Below, piece by piece: positions 25,838 through 34,448 of a stretch of 64,000 bases of DNA (positions within the stretch are counted from its first letter, which is position 1; each line of letters opens with the position of its first letter). A program made the translations under genes and the position numbers. This DNA is from Salinibacterium sp. NK8237 (GTDB lineage Bacteria > Actinomycetota > Actinomycetes > Actinomycetales > Microbacteriaceae), in the NCBI RefSeq assembly GCF_015864955.1, contig NZ_JADYWE010000001.1, forward strand, positions 2,046,001 through 2,110,000, written 5' to 3'. The notes under the pieces were generated by a model. The model was given only the letters and a program-made list of their open reading frames with translations. It had not been told where the DNA came from and searched no databases.

Positions 25838-26673
25838 GTAGCACTGTAAGCATCCTCACCAGCACACAAGCCCGTGGACGGTGGCTAGCCTTTGGTGCGC
25901 CGATCCTGTCGATCGCGGGGCTCATCGTGCTCTGGGATCTCGCGGTAAGGATCTTCTCCATCCCGCGTTTCGTGCTGCCTGCGCCCGGTGAGGCTTTCGC
26001 GGAGATCATCAATGACTGGGACCTGATCAGTAAAGGTATCGTCGCAACGACCCAAGTTTTTGCTCTCGGATTCGTCATTGGGGCGAGTCTCGGGTTCGTC
26101 CTTGCAATCGTGATGTCGTCGTCGAAGCCGCTTTTTAGAATTCTCTACCCGATCATGATCGTTAGTCAGGCGATCCCGGTAGTTGCAATCGGTGCGGCTC
26201 TCGTAATCTGGCTCGGCTTCGGACTTGCTCCCAAACTCGTCGTCGTGGCCATGATCGTGTTCTTCCCCGTGCTGGTCAATGTGTTGGACGGATTGCGGTC
26301 GGTCGACAGCGACAGCATCAATCTGGCGCGAGCAATGGGGGCTTCGAAGTGGCGAACCTTCCTCGTCATCAAACTTCCCGCGACGTTTACCCCACTTTTC
26401 TCAGCGCTGAAGATGTCGGCGACCTTCTCGGTGACCGGAGCAATTCTTGCGGAGTCGCTGGCCTCAACGACGGGAGGACTAGGCGTCTACCTCTCGACTA
26501 TGCAAGGCCGCTTCAATACGCCGGGGGTATTTGCGGCGATTCTGGTGTTGGCATCAATCGGCCTGCTCGCTTTCCTCCTTATCTCGGTTTGGGAATCGGC
26601 AGCAACTCCGTGGCGGAGAACGAGCAGGGTTCCGCGGCAGCGACGCTACCGTGGTGGTGCCGCCGTAGAATGA
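25834..26673 (+). CDS. ABC transporter permease (SsuC/TauC type)
   Basis: A 279-residue inner-membrane permease with about six helices. The cytoplasmic EAA loop that docks on the ATPase is visible as NLARAMGASKWRTFLVIKLPATF. VSQAIPVVAIGAALVIWLGFG is characteristic of the nitrate/sulfonate/pyrimidine importer group. It completes the importer encoded by 22553 and 25043. The LacI gene begins 4 bp after its stop, within the same transcript. Confidence 0.9.
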   Translation: MSSTVSILTSTQARGRWLAFGAPILSIAGLIVLWDLAVRIFSIPRFVLPAPGEAFAEIINDWDLISKGIVATTQVFALGFVIGASLGFVLAIVMSSSKPLFRILYPIMIVSQAIPVVAIGAALVIWLGFGLAPKLVVVAMIVFFPVLVNVLDGLRSVDSDSINLARAMGASKWRTFLVIKLPATFTPLFSALKMSATFSVTGAILAESLASTTGGLGVYLSTMQGRFNTPGVFAAILVLASIGLLAFLLISVWESAATPWRRTSRVPRQRRYRGGAAVE

Positions 26674-26677
26674 CGGT

Positions 26678-27697
26678 ATGAGCCGACGCCCCACAGTAAA
26701 AGACGTCGCCGAAGCCGCAGGCGTTTCCGTTGCCACGGTATCGCGGGCTCTGTCAGGGGCCAGGGTGGTTCGGCCCGAGCTGCAGGAACTAGTGGTGCGC
26801 ACGGCGGACGCTCTCGGGTACCGCCCGCACTTGATCGCGCAGGCTCTGCGCCGGTCGCGATCCGGCGCGATCGGAATGATTGTGCCGAAGATTGAGAATC
26901 CGTTCTTTCCGCAGCTCGTTGGTCATGCTGATCGTGTGCTTCAGCAACATAACCTCGCATTGCTGTTGTGCAGTGCGGACGATGATCCTGAACTTGAGGC
27001 AAAGCGAATCTCAATCCTTGCTGAGCGTCAGATCGATGGGTTACTGATTAGCCCTTGCTCTCAGTCGGCTAGCGCTCCCGCTTTAGCCGAGATTGCGGCT
27101 CGTATGCCTGTGGTTCAGTTTGATCAACGAGTGCCAACGGTGGCAACGCCGTTCGTCGGCATTGACGACGCCGCAGGAATCGCGGCGGTCACCGCCCATC
27201 TTGGCCGATCCGGTCGCCGCCGACTTGCGTTCATCGGCGCAGATACAGACAACTGGTCGGGTCAGCGACGCACTGACGGGTTTGAAGCGTGGGCCGATGC
27301 GGAAGATCCAAGTGCTCGCCAGCGCATACTCGCGGGAGACTTTTCGCGCGAGTTCGGCCACGATGCGGCGATGCAACTTCTTGCGGCGGATGGTCAGATC
27401 GATGCGATTGTGTGCGCCAATGACCTACTCGCGCTCGGCGCCCTCGATGCGGCCACCGAACTCGGTATCGGCGTACCTGACCAGCTTGCGATCACAGGTT
27501 TCGATGACATTAACATCGCGACGGTGTCTCGACCAACGTTAACCACCGTTCGTCAGCCCGTTGCAGAAATGGTTGAGAAGGCAATTGGTATTTTGCTCAA
27601 CGCGATTGACGGCGCGGTAGAGGAACCTGTCGACATTCGTCTACCGGTCGAGCTGATTATCCGTGGAAGTGCGCCTCGGGGCGCTCAGCCTAACTGA
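26678..27697 (+). CDS. LacI-family transcriptional regulator
   Basis: A 339-residue regulator with the helix-turn-helix VKDVAEAAGVSVATVSRALSG at the N-terminus, a hinge helix around LIAQALRRS, and a periplasmic-binding-protein-like sensor domain (GAIGMIVPKIENPFFPQLV onward; ITGFDDINIATVSRPTLTTV near the end). It is the last gene of the importer operon and overlaps the convergent M20 gene by 13 bp. It most likely binds the palindromes at 22490-22505 and 29634-29647 and so controls both arms, with the imported compound or a product as inducer. Confidence 0.92.
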   Translation: MSRRPTVKDVAEAAGVSVATVSRALSGARVVRPELQELVVRTADALGYRPHLIAQALRRSRSGAIGMIVPKIENPFFPQLVGHADRVLQQHNLALLLCSADDDPELEAKRISILAERQIDGLLISPCSQSASAPALAEIAARMPVVQFDQRVPTVATPFVGIDDAAGIAAVTAHLGRSGRRRLAFIGADTDNWSGQRRTDGFEAWADAEDPSARQRILAGDFSREFGHDAAMQLLAADGQIDAIVCANDLLALGALDAATELGIGVPDQLAITGFDDINIATVSRPTLTTVRQPVAEMVEKAIGILLNAIDGAVEEPVDIRLPVELIIRGSAPRGAQPN

Positions 27698-28779
27698 CCG
27701 CGGTTCCACGCTTCGAGTAGAGATTGGTAGACGGATACTGACTGTTCGACGAGCTCTATCGACACAGATTCATCTGTCGAATGAGGCTGATCTGGGTCGC
27801 CAGGGCCGATGATGTAGCTGCGAGCGAGAGTTGGATCTAGCACCGCCGCATCAGTGAAGTACGAGACGCCAGCGGGTTCATCTTGGCGTCCAGTAACGCG
27901 GGCTACCGCGTCGAGGATCTCCTGAGTGACCGTAGATTCCGCGCCAGTCGGGGCCCACACCGGAGGAAGTTCAAGAATTGTGTGAACCGAGCCGAAGTTG
28001 GCTAGTTTTTCCCGCACCGATTCATGGGATGCTCCGGGGACTGGACGAATATCGACCGTCATCTGTGCTCGATCGGGAACAAGATTGGTCTGTGTCCCAC
28101 CGCTAATCGTGCCGACGTTAGTCGTCCGGGCGCCGAGGTAAGGGTGAAGAGCTCCGGCGCCAAGTTCACGTAAACCCACAACGGCATCGCTGAGCATTTC
28201 GATTGCGTTCACTCCCAAGTCTGGCCGTGATCCGTGAGCTGCCCGTCCGGCAGTTTCCAGCTCCAACCACGTCGCACCTTTATGTCCTAGCCGAACGGCG
28301 TTGGCCGTTGATTCACCAACGATCAAAATTCCGGGAGCTTCCATCGCTTTTTTTGAGAGAATGGTGCGGGCACCTCCGCAGCCTGTCTCCTCTCCGGCAG
28401 TCAGCGCGACGGTAAACCCGCGCGCACCGCTGCGGGCAGCGGAAATCGATGCCAAGACCATGGCTGCGACTCCACCCTTCATGTCGCTGCTGCCGCGACC
28501 GAAGAGGCGATCCCCGTCGCGCTCCGCTGCGAGAGGTCCGTGCGCCCAGGTCGCTTGACCGTAGGGCACCGTGTCCACGTGGCCGGAGAGCACGAATTCT
28601 CCGCCGCCGTTCCAACGCGCGACAAGACTTCCGCGGCCGGGCATCCACGGCACGTGGGTGAGGTCGAAGCCAGCCTCAGCGAGCAGGGGCGCAACTAGGT
28701 CGATCGCGTCCTGCTCGTGATCTCCCGCAGTGTCGATCCGCAACAGCTTCGTAGTGAGGTCGATTACGCCGCCATTCAT
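27685..28779 (-). CDS. M20-family amidohydrolase (ArgE/DapE/YlmB type)
   Basis: A 364-residue zinc amidohydrolase. Metal ligands are visible in order: His and Asp of SGHVDTVPYG, the bridging Asp of GRGSSDMKGG, the catalytic pair in GEETGCGG, and a late His in DPDQPHSTDE. The lid domain (from about residue 165) carries AAHGSRPDLGVNAIE. The family deacylates N-acyl amino acids and related amides; YlmB, a formyl-aminopyrimidine deformylase, belongs to it and works with an NMT1/THI5-type importer in Bacillus. The start overlaps the nitrilase gene in an ATGA junction. Confidence 0.88.
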   Translation of the reverse strand: MNGGVIDLTTKLLRIDTAGDHEQDAIDLVAPLLAEAGFDLTHVPWMPGRGSLVARWNGGGEFVLSGHVDTVPYGQATWAHGPLAAERDGDRLFGRGSSDMKGGVAAMVLASISAARSGARGFTVALTAGEETGCGGARTILSKKAMEAPGILIVGESTANAVRLGHKGATWLELETAGRAAHGSRPDLGVNAIEMLSDAVVGLRELGAGALHPYLGARTTNVGTISGGTQTNLVPDRAQMTVDIRPVPGASHESVREKLANFGSVHTILELPPVWAPTGAESTVTQEILDAVARVTGRQDEPAGVSYFTDAAVLDPTLARSYIIGPGDPDQPHSTDESVSIELVEQSVSVYQSLLEAWNRGQLG

Positions 28780-29684
28780 AGCGACGAGGTTAGGTTGTAC
28801 GCATCCATGCGGCGGTCTCTGACGGGATTGTTGAACTGGCCCCAGCCGCGACTGCGCCGAGCCTCTGCGAAGTCAACATCAGCGACGAGAAGTTCTGGTC
28901 GGGCGGTGTCGGCGGGACCGGCGATAGGCCAACCGGTGTGCGAAACGATGAGACTTTGTCCGATAAATTCTTGCTCGCGTTCAACCCCGACGCGATCAGC
29001 TGCCGCGATGACAATGCCGTTGCTGTGCGCCGCTGCCATCGTGAGAATCGTTGCCATGCCTGGCTGATCCGCAGCCTGACCAGGAATGGGAACCCAGTTT
29101 GTCGGCACGCACACCAGATCGACACCTTTGAGGGCGAGCGATCGGTAGCTTTCAGGAAACCACCCGTCGTAGCAGATCATCATTCCAATGCGGCCGAGCG
29201 TGGTCTGAATAACAGGAAACCCGAGATTCCCCGGTTCGAAGTAGAGCGCTTCCTCATCCCAAAGGTGCACTTTTCGGTAGACATGGTGGTCTCCGCCCGG
29301 CAGGCACATGATGCTCGAGTTGTAGAGGACGTCTCCGTCGCGCTCGGCGAAGCCGGCGACAACGATGATGTTGAGTTGCGCCGCGAGGGCCATCCATTCG
29401 CTGGTCGCAGGGCCCTCCGTTGCAATCTCAGCGAGTGCGAACGCTTCTTCGCGGGAATTCATCATGTAGCCGGAGTTCACCAGTTCCGGGAGAACGACTA
29501 CTTTCGCGCCAGCTTCAGCGGCCGAGGTGATCGCGAGCGTCGTCATCGCGACATTGGTAGCGATGTCTCCGAACACGGGTTCAACTTGGGCGACGGCAAT
29601 TGCGATGTTGGCGATGGTGTCCTCCGAACCATTGGTAATCGATTTCCCATGATACTTCACGGAATGGTTCCGGGCAGCATCCAC
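28776..29684 (-). CDS. Carbon-nitrogen hydrolase (nitrilase superfamily amidase)
   Basis: A cytoplasmic amidase with the Glu-Lys-Cys triad: Glu in LPELVNSGY, Lys in YRKVHLWDEEA and Cys in MICYDGWFPE. It would hydrolyse an amide, carbamoyl or nitrile bond of the imported compound. Coordinates give the longest frame (302 aa from ATG 29684). However, a LacI-type operator and -10 box lie inside the first 20 codons, and a strong GGAGG stands 5 nt before an ATC codon at 29611, exactly where the conserved IAIAVAQVEP strand begins. The true start is therefore uncertain; GTG 29660 is another option. Confidence 0.85.
   Translation of the reverse strand: MDAARNHSVKYHGKSITNGSEDTIANIAIAVAQVEPVFGDIATNVAMTTLAITSAAEAGAKVVVLPELVNSGYMMNSREEAFALAEIATEGPATSEWMALAAQLNIIVVAGFAERDGDVLYNSSIMCLPGGDHHVYRKVHLWDEEALYFEPGNLGFPVIQTTLGRIGMMICYDGWFPESYRSLALKGVDLVCVPTNWVPIPGQAADQPGMATILTMAAAHSNGIVIAAADRVGVEREQEFIGQSLIVSHTGWPIAGPADTARPELLVADVDFAEARRSRGWGQFNNPVRDRRMDAYNLTSSL
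29633..29654 (-). promoter_or_regulatory. Second LacI-type operator with -10 box, before the nitrilase/M20 operon
   Basis: GGTAATCGATTTCC (29634-29647) differs at one position from the core of the perfect palindrome at 22490-22505. On the minus strand a -10-like TATCAT (complement of 29649-29654) stands directly before it, the same order of -10 box then operator as in the first promoter. No good -35 is visible. The downstream leader contains GGAGG (minus strand, 29617-29621). Confidence 0.7.
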
Positions 29685-29702
29685 AGGCTAGGCTCGGGCG
29701 TT

Positions 29703-30242
29703 ATGGCAGCTGGCTCAACGATCCACACCTTCACGGTGCAATTGGCGGATGTGGACCGCGGGGTTTACGACGATTTCACGCTTCGCGTAGCGCGGCATCC
29801 TTCCGAAACTGACCTCTATATGGTCACGCGCGTGCTCGCGTATTGCCTCGAGTATGAGGAAGGTATCGCGTTCAGCGAGGGAGTTTCGTCGACAGATGAG
29901 CCCGCGGTTCTGGTTCGCGACCTCACCGGCACGATTACAGCCTGGATCGAAATCGGGGCTCCGGATGCTGCCCGACTCCACTACGGAAGCAAGCTGGCCG
30001 ACAGGGTCGCGATCTACACGCACCGCGACCCGGTGAAGGTTGCGGCTCCGTGGGCGGGCAAGAAGATTCACAACGCGAGCGACATCGTTTTCCGCAGCTT
30101 CGATCCTGGCTTCATCGAGGATGCCGCAGCGGCCCTTGAGCGCCGCAACGCTGTAACTCTCTCGGTTACTGAGGGTCAGTTGTATCTCGAAGTGAACGGC
30201 ACAACGGTAAGTTCCGCGCTGCATAGTCACCGCGTGGAGTAG
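29703..30242 (+). CDS. yaeQ: YaeQ-family protein
   Basis: A 179-residue protein of the YaeQ family, which has a PD-(D/E)XK nuclease-like fold but no established activity. Marks are the opening STIHTFTVQLADVDRGVYDDF, RHPSETDLYMVTRVLAYCLEYEEG and WIEIGAPDAARLHYGSK. ATG 29703 fits a TAGGCT box 8 nt upstream and the usual family length; an open frame extends far upstream but only as antisense to the nitrilase gene. It is divergent from that gene. Confidence 0.9.
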   Translation: MAAGSTIHTFTVQLADVDRGVYDDFTLRVARHPSETDLYMVTRVLAYCLEYEEGIAFSEGVSSTDEPAVLVRDLTGTITAWIEIGAPDAARLHYGSKLADRVAIYTHRDPVKVAAPWAGKKIHNASDIVFRSFDPGFIEDAAAALERRNAVTLSVTEGQLYLEVNGTTVSSALHSHRVE

Positions 30243-30330
30243 TCAGGGTGCGCTGAGCTTTTCCGAGAAGCTCCTGTGGTGTGCATATTTCTCGGAATGA
30301 ATGCCGCCCACCGCTATGTTGGTCTAGAAG

Positions 30331-30867
30331 ATGACTATTCTGCCGCGCACCCAACCTCCTGCCCTTTCGTTGCCGCTCGCGCGCGGAGGATCCCTTGACG
30401 ATCTCGCGCTCGGCACGGGTGCCGACGGCCGCTTCACTCTCGTTGTTTTCTATCGGGGCCTTCACTGCCCGGTGTGCCGCAAGCAGTTGCGTGAACTCGA
30501 CGAGAATATGGACGCATTGCGCGAAGCCGGAGTGGGCCGCATGGTGGCCATCAGCATGGACACGCTCAAGCGCGCCACGATCTCGATCGACGACTGGGAA
30601 CTCAGCCGCCTTCCGATCGCCTACGGACTCAGCGAAGAGCAGGCCCGCGAGTGGGGCCTCTTCGTCTCCAGCGGTTTCAAAAAGGGCGAGCCGGAGTTGT
30701 TCAGCGAGCCTGGCATGTTCATTCTTGACAACGACAACACCGTGTTCTGGGCTACTGTCTCCAGCATGCCGTTCGGGCGGATGCCGGTAAGCGCCATCAT
30801 CCATGGTCTCGAGTACGTGACCGAGACTGATTATCCTGCGCGGGGAGTGGTTGCACCCTCGCTCTGA
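30331..30867 (+). CDS. Peroxiredoxin-like (AhpC/TSA family) protein
   Basis: A 178-residue thioredoxin-fold protein. The active-site segment is VFYRGLHCPVCRKQL, with a CPVC pair near residue 50, and RLPIAYGLS and MFILDNDN follow as in the AhpC/TSA family. It is expected to reduce peroxides or act as a thiol reductase in the cytoplasm. The CxxC spacing is more like a thioredoxin-type redox pair than a standard peroxiredoxin with one peroxidatic Cys, so the exact activity is open. Confidence 0.82.
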   Translation: MTILPRTQPPALSLPLARGGSLDDLALGTGADGRFTLVVFYRGLHCPVCRKQLRELDENMDALREAGVGRMVAISMDTLKRATISIDDWELSRLPIAYGLSEEQAREWGLFVSSGFKKGEPELFSEPGMFILDNDNTVFWATVSSMPFGRMPVSAIIHGLEYVTETDYPARGVVAPSL

Positions 30868-31038
30868 GTCCTCGAAGAGTGAGCAGTTTCGTCAATTACC
30901 GGCGTGTCCCCCTGATGGGGGTAGACAGGGGGTCTCTACCGCCATAGGGTCGATGCTAAATCGTTATTCAGTAGTGCGCGAGTGGCTGTCGAAACCTAGT
31001 CGACGCCGGCGTACGTGAGCCCGACGAAGGACCCTGGC

Positions 31039-32934
31039 GTGAACCCTCCTGTAGATCCCGACGTACGTCCGCGAGGTGATGGCGAGGCTCTTCTCGCTCG
31101 CCGCATGATTATTACGAGTGGTGTTGCGGCTCTCGCCGCAGTGGGTGCTGCTGCCGCGAGCAGCGCGGCTTTTGGCCCGGCCAGCACACTCTCGCTCTTG
31201 CCAGACGGGGCGAGCCCTCCCGTGGCTCCGGTGCCAACGGGATCCGCTCCCAAGAACACCCCGGTGCCGACCACTCCAACCCCGAGCGCCACACCCACGA
31301 ACCCGCCGTCCACGAAGAGCCCCACTGTGGGCGTGAACCCACCAACGACTCAAGATTCACGCTCGCCAGCGACGGCGAACCCGCCAGCCGACCGCGACCA
31401 GAGTTATGCAAACCCTGGAGCGGGAACCGGAACCACGCCTCGCGCAGACACTCCATCGGCCGCGAAGCCTGCGACGAAATCCACCCCGCAGAAGGGGTCA
31501 AGTGCACCCGAGGTTGTGTCGACCGGTGTCGCAGACAACGACCAAACGCACGCACATCTACTGTCGCGGGCAACGTTCGGCCCGCGCAGCAGCGACTTTG
31601 CAGATATTTCCACTCTGGGAATCGACAAGTGGCTCGGTGCTCAGCTCGCACCGTCATCGATCGCTGATCCCGATGGGACTGCTGCGTGGGCAGCGTTTCC
31701 TCTCGCGAAGTTGTCAATCGCCAAGGTTCGTTCTTCGGTCAAGCAATACAGCTGGGAAGCTGCACGCGAGACTGGCCAAGCAACATTGGCTGCTCAGATC
31801 TTTAGCAAGCGGCAGCTTTTCGAAGTTGTTGTCGACGTCTTCTCTAACCTGCTCAACGTGACGACTCCGTCGGACAGCGTGTGGGCTACCGCGCCTGACT
31901 ATGCAAACACGGTGATTCGCGCAAACGCCCTCGGCACCTATGCCGAGATGCTGCACTCCGCAATACGGCATCCCGCCATGTTGACGTACCTCAACAACGA
32001 GCAATCCAACAAGGCAAACGTCAATGAGAACCTTGGTCGTGAACTGCTAGAACTCCATACGCTCGGAGTAGCTTCGGGTTACACCGAAGATGATGTGCGC
32101 AACAGTGCGATGATCCTCTCGGGTCGCGGCATTGACTACGACACGAGAGAGTTCCGCTATTGGCCGGAACGTCACTTTGTGGGGCCTGTAGCCACCTCGT
32201 TCTTCACGGACGAAAACGCCACCGCAGACGGCGGACTCGCGGTGGGTGATCGGTTCGTCAGCGTATTGGCCCACCACCCCGCCACCGCCGCGAATGTCGT
32301 CAGAAAACTTGCTGTGCGTTTCGTTTCGGATTCGCCGCCTCAAGGTCTGCTCGACCGCCTGGCCCAGGTCTATCTCGACAACGACACCGCGATTATTCCG
32401 GTGCTCAAGGAGCTCTTCGCCAGCGATGAGTTCTGGTCTGCGGTCGGCGAGAAGGCGCGTCGTCCCCTTGAAGATGCGGTTGGAGCGGCCCGTGCGGTTG
32501 GCGCAGCACCGAGTGACAAGCTCGCCGATGGAGCAAAAAATCTCTATTGGGTCTTGCAAAATCTGGGTCACGCGCCTCTCACGTGGACCCCTCCTAATGG
32601 CTTTCCCGATGTCATCGGGGCGTGGCTTTCGGCCAGTCAAACAGTCGGGCGGTGGAACATGCACCGCGGGCTCGCTGGCGGATGGTTCAAGGGGCTCACT
32701 CCGCCCGCGAAGCTCAGTGAGCAACTCGCTCCGACCGCAGGGCAGACGAACTCGCAGTGGATCGACAGCATCTCTGAGCACATGATCGGTCGACCTCTCA
32801 GTGACACACATCGCGCTGTGCTGCTCTCGTATCTCGATGCCGATGGTTCTGCTGAAGCAGAAGCCGGCGACGCGTGGCAAGTGCCCGCTCTCGCCGCCCT
32901 AGTGCTCGACTCGCCCTATTTCCAATTGCGCTAA
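31039..32934 (+). CDS. DUF1800-domain exported protein
   Basis: A 631-residue protein. The N-terminus has twin arginines before a hydrophobic stretch (ARRMIITSGVAALAAVG), suggesting Tat export. A long Pro/Thr/Ser/Ala-rich linker (about residues 50-165) follows, then the DUF1800 domain, opening HLLSRATFGPRSSD and including NENLGRELLELHTLGV and MILSGRGIDYD. Function is unknown, but it nearly always pairs with a DUF1501 protein, as here. GTG 31039 is chosen because AAGGA lies 7 nt upstream; GTG 31015 is the alternative and has no such site. No gene is seen between 30868 and 31038. Confidence 0.85.
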   Translation: MNPPVDPDVRPRGDGEALLARRMIITSGVAALAAVGAAAASSAAFGPASTLSLLPDGASPPVAPVPTGSAPKNTPVPTTPTPSATPTNPPSTKSPTVGVNPPTTQDSRSPATANPPADRDQSYANPGAGTGTTPRADTPSAAKPATKSTPQKGSSAPEVVSTGVADNDQTHAHLLSRATFGPRSSDFADISTLGIDKWLGAQLAPSSIADPDGTAAWAAFPLAKLSIAKVRSSVKQYSWEAARETGQATLAAQIFSKRQLFEVVVDVFSNLLNVTTPSDSVWATAPDYANTVIRANALGTYAEMLHSAIRHPAMLTYLNNEQSNKANVNENLGRELLELHTLGVASGYTEDDVRNSAMILSGRGIDYDTREFRYWPERHFVGPVATSFFTDENATADGGLAVGDRFVSVLAHHPATAANVVRKLAVRFVSDSPPQGLLDRLAQVYLDNDTAIIPVLKELFASDEFWSAVGEKARRPLEDAVGAARAVGAAPSDKLADGAKNLYWVLQNLGHAPLTWTPPNGFPDVIGAWLSASQTVGRWNMHRGLAGGWFKGLTPPAKLSEQLAPTAGQTNSQWIDSISEHMIGRPLSDTHRAVLLSYLDADGSAEAEAGDAWQVPALAALVLDSPYFQLR

Positions 32935-32999
32935 TCGACCGCGCTCTTCCGCATTACCCTCCCCTGTAGCTCGAACCCGAATCGAGAAAGAACCCCCTC

Positions 33000-34358
33000 A
33001 TGACCGAGACCCGTTTCCTTCACCCTGACTGCCCAGACTGGCGCCAGCTGGGACCAACCGATCTAGATTCCGCTGTGCGGGCCCATAGCGAGATTGTGGT
33101 GGCCGAAGAGGCTGCTCGTCGACAACTTTGGTCCAAGGGTTTTACCCGTCGACGGATGCTGCAGGGCGGCCTGATGGCTGGCGTTGCCGCCATCGGTTCC
33201 CAGATTGTGACCACTCAAGCGTCCTACGCGGCTCCAGGGTCGCCAGACACGGGTGCTCTTATCGTCGTATTCCTCCGCGGCGGAATGGACGGACTTTCCG
33301 TGCTCGTTCCGGCCACCGACGCAGACCTCTTGAAGGCCCGCCCGAGCATCGCGGTCAAAGAGAACTCAGGATTGATTGCTTTCGAACGCGGCTTCGGCTT
33401 GCATCCCGCGCTGTCAGCCCTGAAGCCGATGCTGGCGCAGGGCAAGATCGCTGCCGTACCGGCGATCGGCACCCCCGACCTTTCACGCAGCCACTTCCAA
33501 GCGCAGGACTGCCTTGAGCGTGGCGGCTCTGCCGGCAGCGCCTCGCAGACCGGATGGCTTAACCGTGCTCTTGAGCAGAGCGGCCCGGGAACCACCTGGC
33601 GCGGAGTGGGTGCAAGCGATCGCCTTGCTCGCTCCCTCGTCGGCGGTTCGAACGCTCTCGTCGTTCCCGACCTCGACCGCATGGCGATCGACGTAGACGA
33701 TTCGCTCCTCGAACCCACCCGCACCGCCCTGACGAAGCTCTATACCGGTCTCGACCACCCAATCGCGCAGCAGGCAACGCTCGCCCTGAGCGCGTCTGGT
33801 GAGGCCGCAGCCATCGCAGCCTCTGCGGGAGAAGCTGAAGCGCGCGGCTATGCAGACGACAACTTCTCAAGCGACCTCGCAACCTTGGCCAGCCTCATCC
33901 GCGCCAACGTTGGGCTTCGTGTTGGCACGCTCGATCTCGGTGGGTGGGACATGCACACCGACATCGGAACGCCAGACAAGGGCGACATGCACGACATGCT
34001 CAGCGCCGTCGGCAACGGCCTCGCGGCCTTCTTCGCTGACCTCGGCCCGAAGGCCGACACCACGACGGTGGTGCTCATGAGCGAGTTCGGTCGTCGCGTT
34101 GGCCAGAACGACAGCTCGGGTGCTGACCACGGTCACGGTGGACTCGCGATGGTGCTCGGCGGTGGAGTTAAGGGCGGCGTGCACGGCAAATGGGAAGGCC
34201 TCGGTGCAGATGTGCTCGACCACGGCGATGTGCCCGGCAGCAACGACTTCCGCGATCTCCTCGGTGAAGTTGTGATGAACCGCCTCGACCTCAGCGCGGC
34301 CGACGCCAGCATCATCTTCCCGGAGTGGAAGGTCACGCCGATGGGGGTTATGGCCTAG
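33000..34358 (+). CDS. DUF1501-domain Tat-exported protein
   Basis: A 452-residue protein of the DUF1501 family, which has a sulfatase/alkaline-phosphatase-like fold. A Tat signal FTRRRMLQGGLMAGVAAIG appears near residue 45 and a cleavage region SYAAPG after it. Family marks are IVVFLRGGMDGLSVLVP, SRSHFQAQDCLE and the C-terminal MSEFGRRVGQNDSSGADHGHGG, which may bind metal. It follows the DUF1800 gene by 65 bp; the two probably work together outside the membrane. The substrate is unknown. Confidence 0.88.
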   Translation: MTETRFLHPDCPDWRQLGPTDLDSAVRAHSEIVVAEEAARRQLWSKGFTRRRMLQGGLMAGVAAIGSQIVTTQASYAAPGSPDTGALIVVFLRGGMDGLSVLVPATDADLLKARPSIAVKENSGLIAFERGFGLHPALSALKPMLAQGKIAAVPAIGTPDLSRSHFQAQDCLERGGSAGSASQTGWLNRALEQSGPGTTWRGVGASDRLARSLVGGSNALVVPDLDRMAIDVDDSLLEPTRTALTKLYTGLDHPIAQQATLALSASGEAAAIAASAGEAEARGYADDNFSSDLATLASLIRANVGLRVGTLDLGGWDMHTDIGTPDKGDMHDMLSAVGNGLAAFFADLGPKADTTTVVLMSEFGRRVGQNDSSGADHGHGGLAMVLGGGVKGGVHGKWEGLGADVLDHGDVPGSNDFRDLLGEVVMNRLDLSAADASIIFPEWKVTPMGVMA

Positions 34359-34448
34359 CGCTCTGGCGGCTTAGCTGGGTTCGATCTGCGGTCGAATATA
34401 CTGGGCATCTAGTGTCCGGCAGATGTCGGTTCGCCACTCCCAGGAGGA

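Noticed and set aside
28938-30242. Extended start for the YaeQ gene
   Set aside because: The extra 255 residues are antisense to the nitrilase gene; the family starts at 29703.
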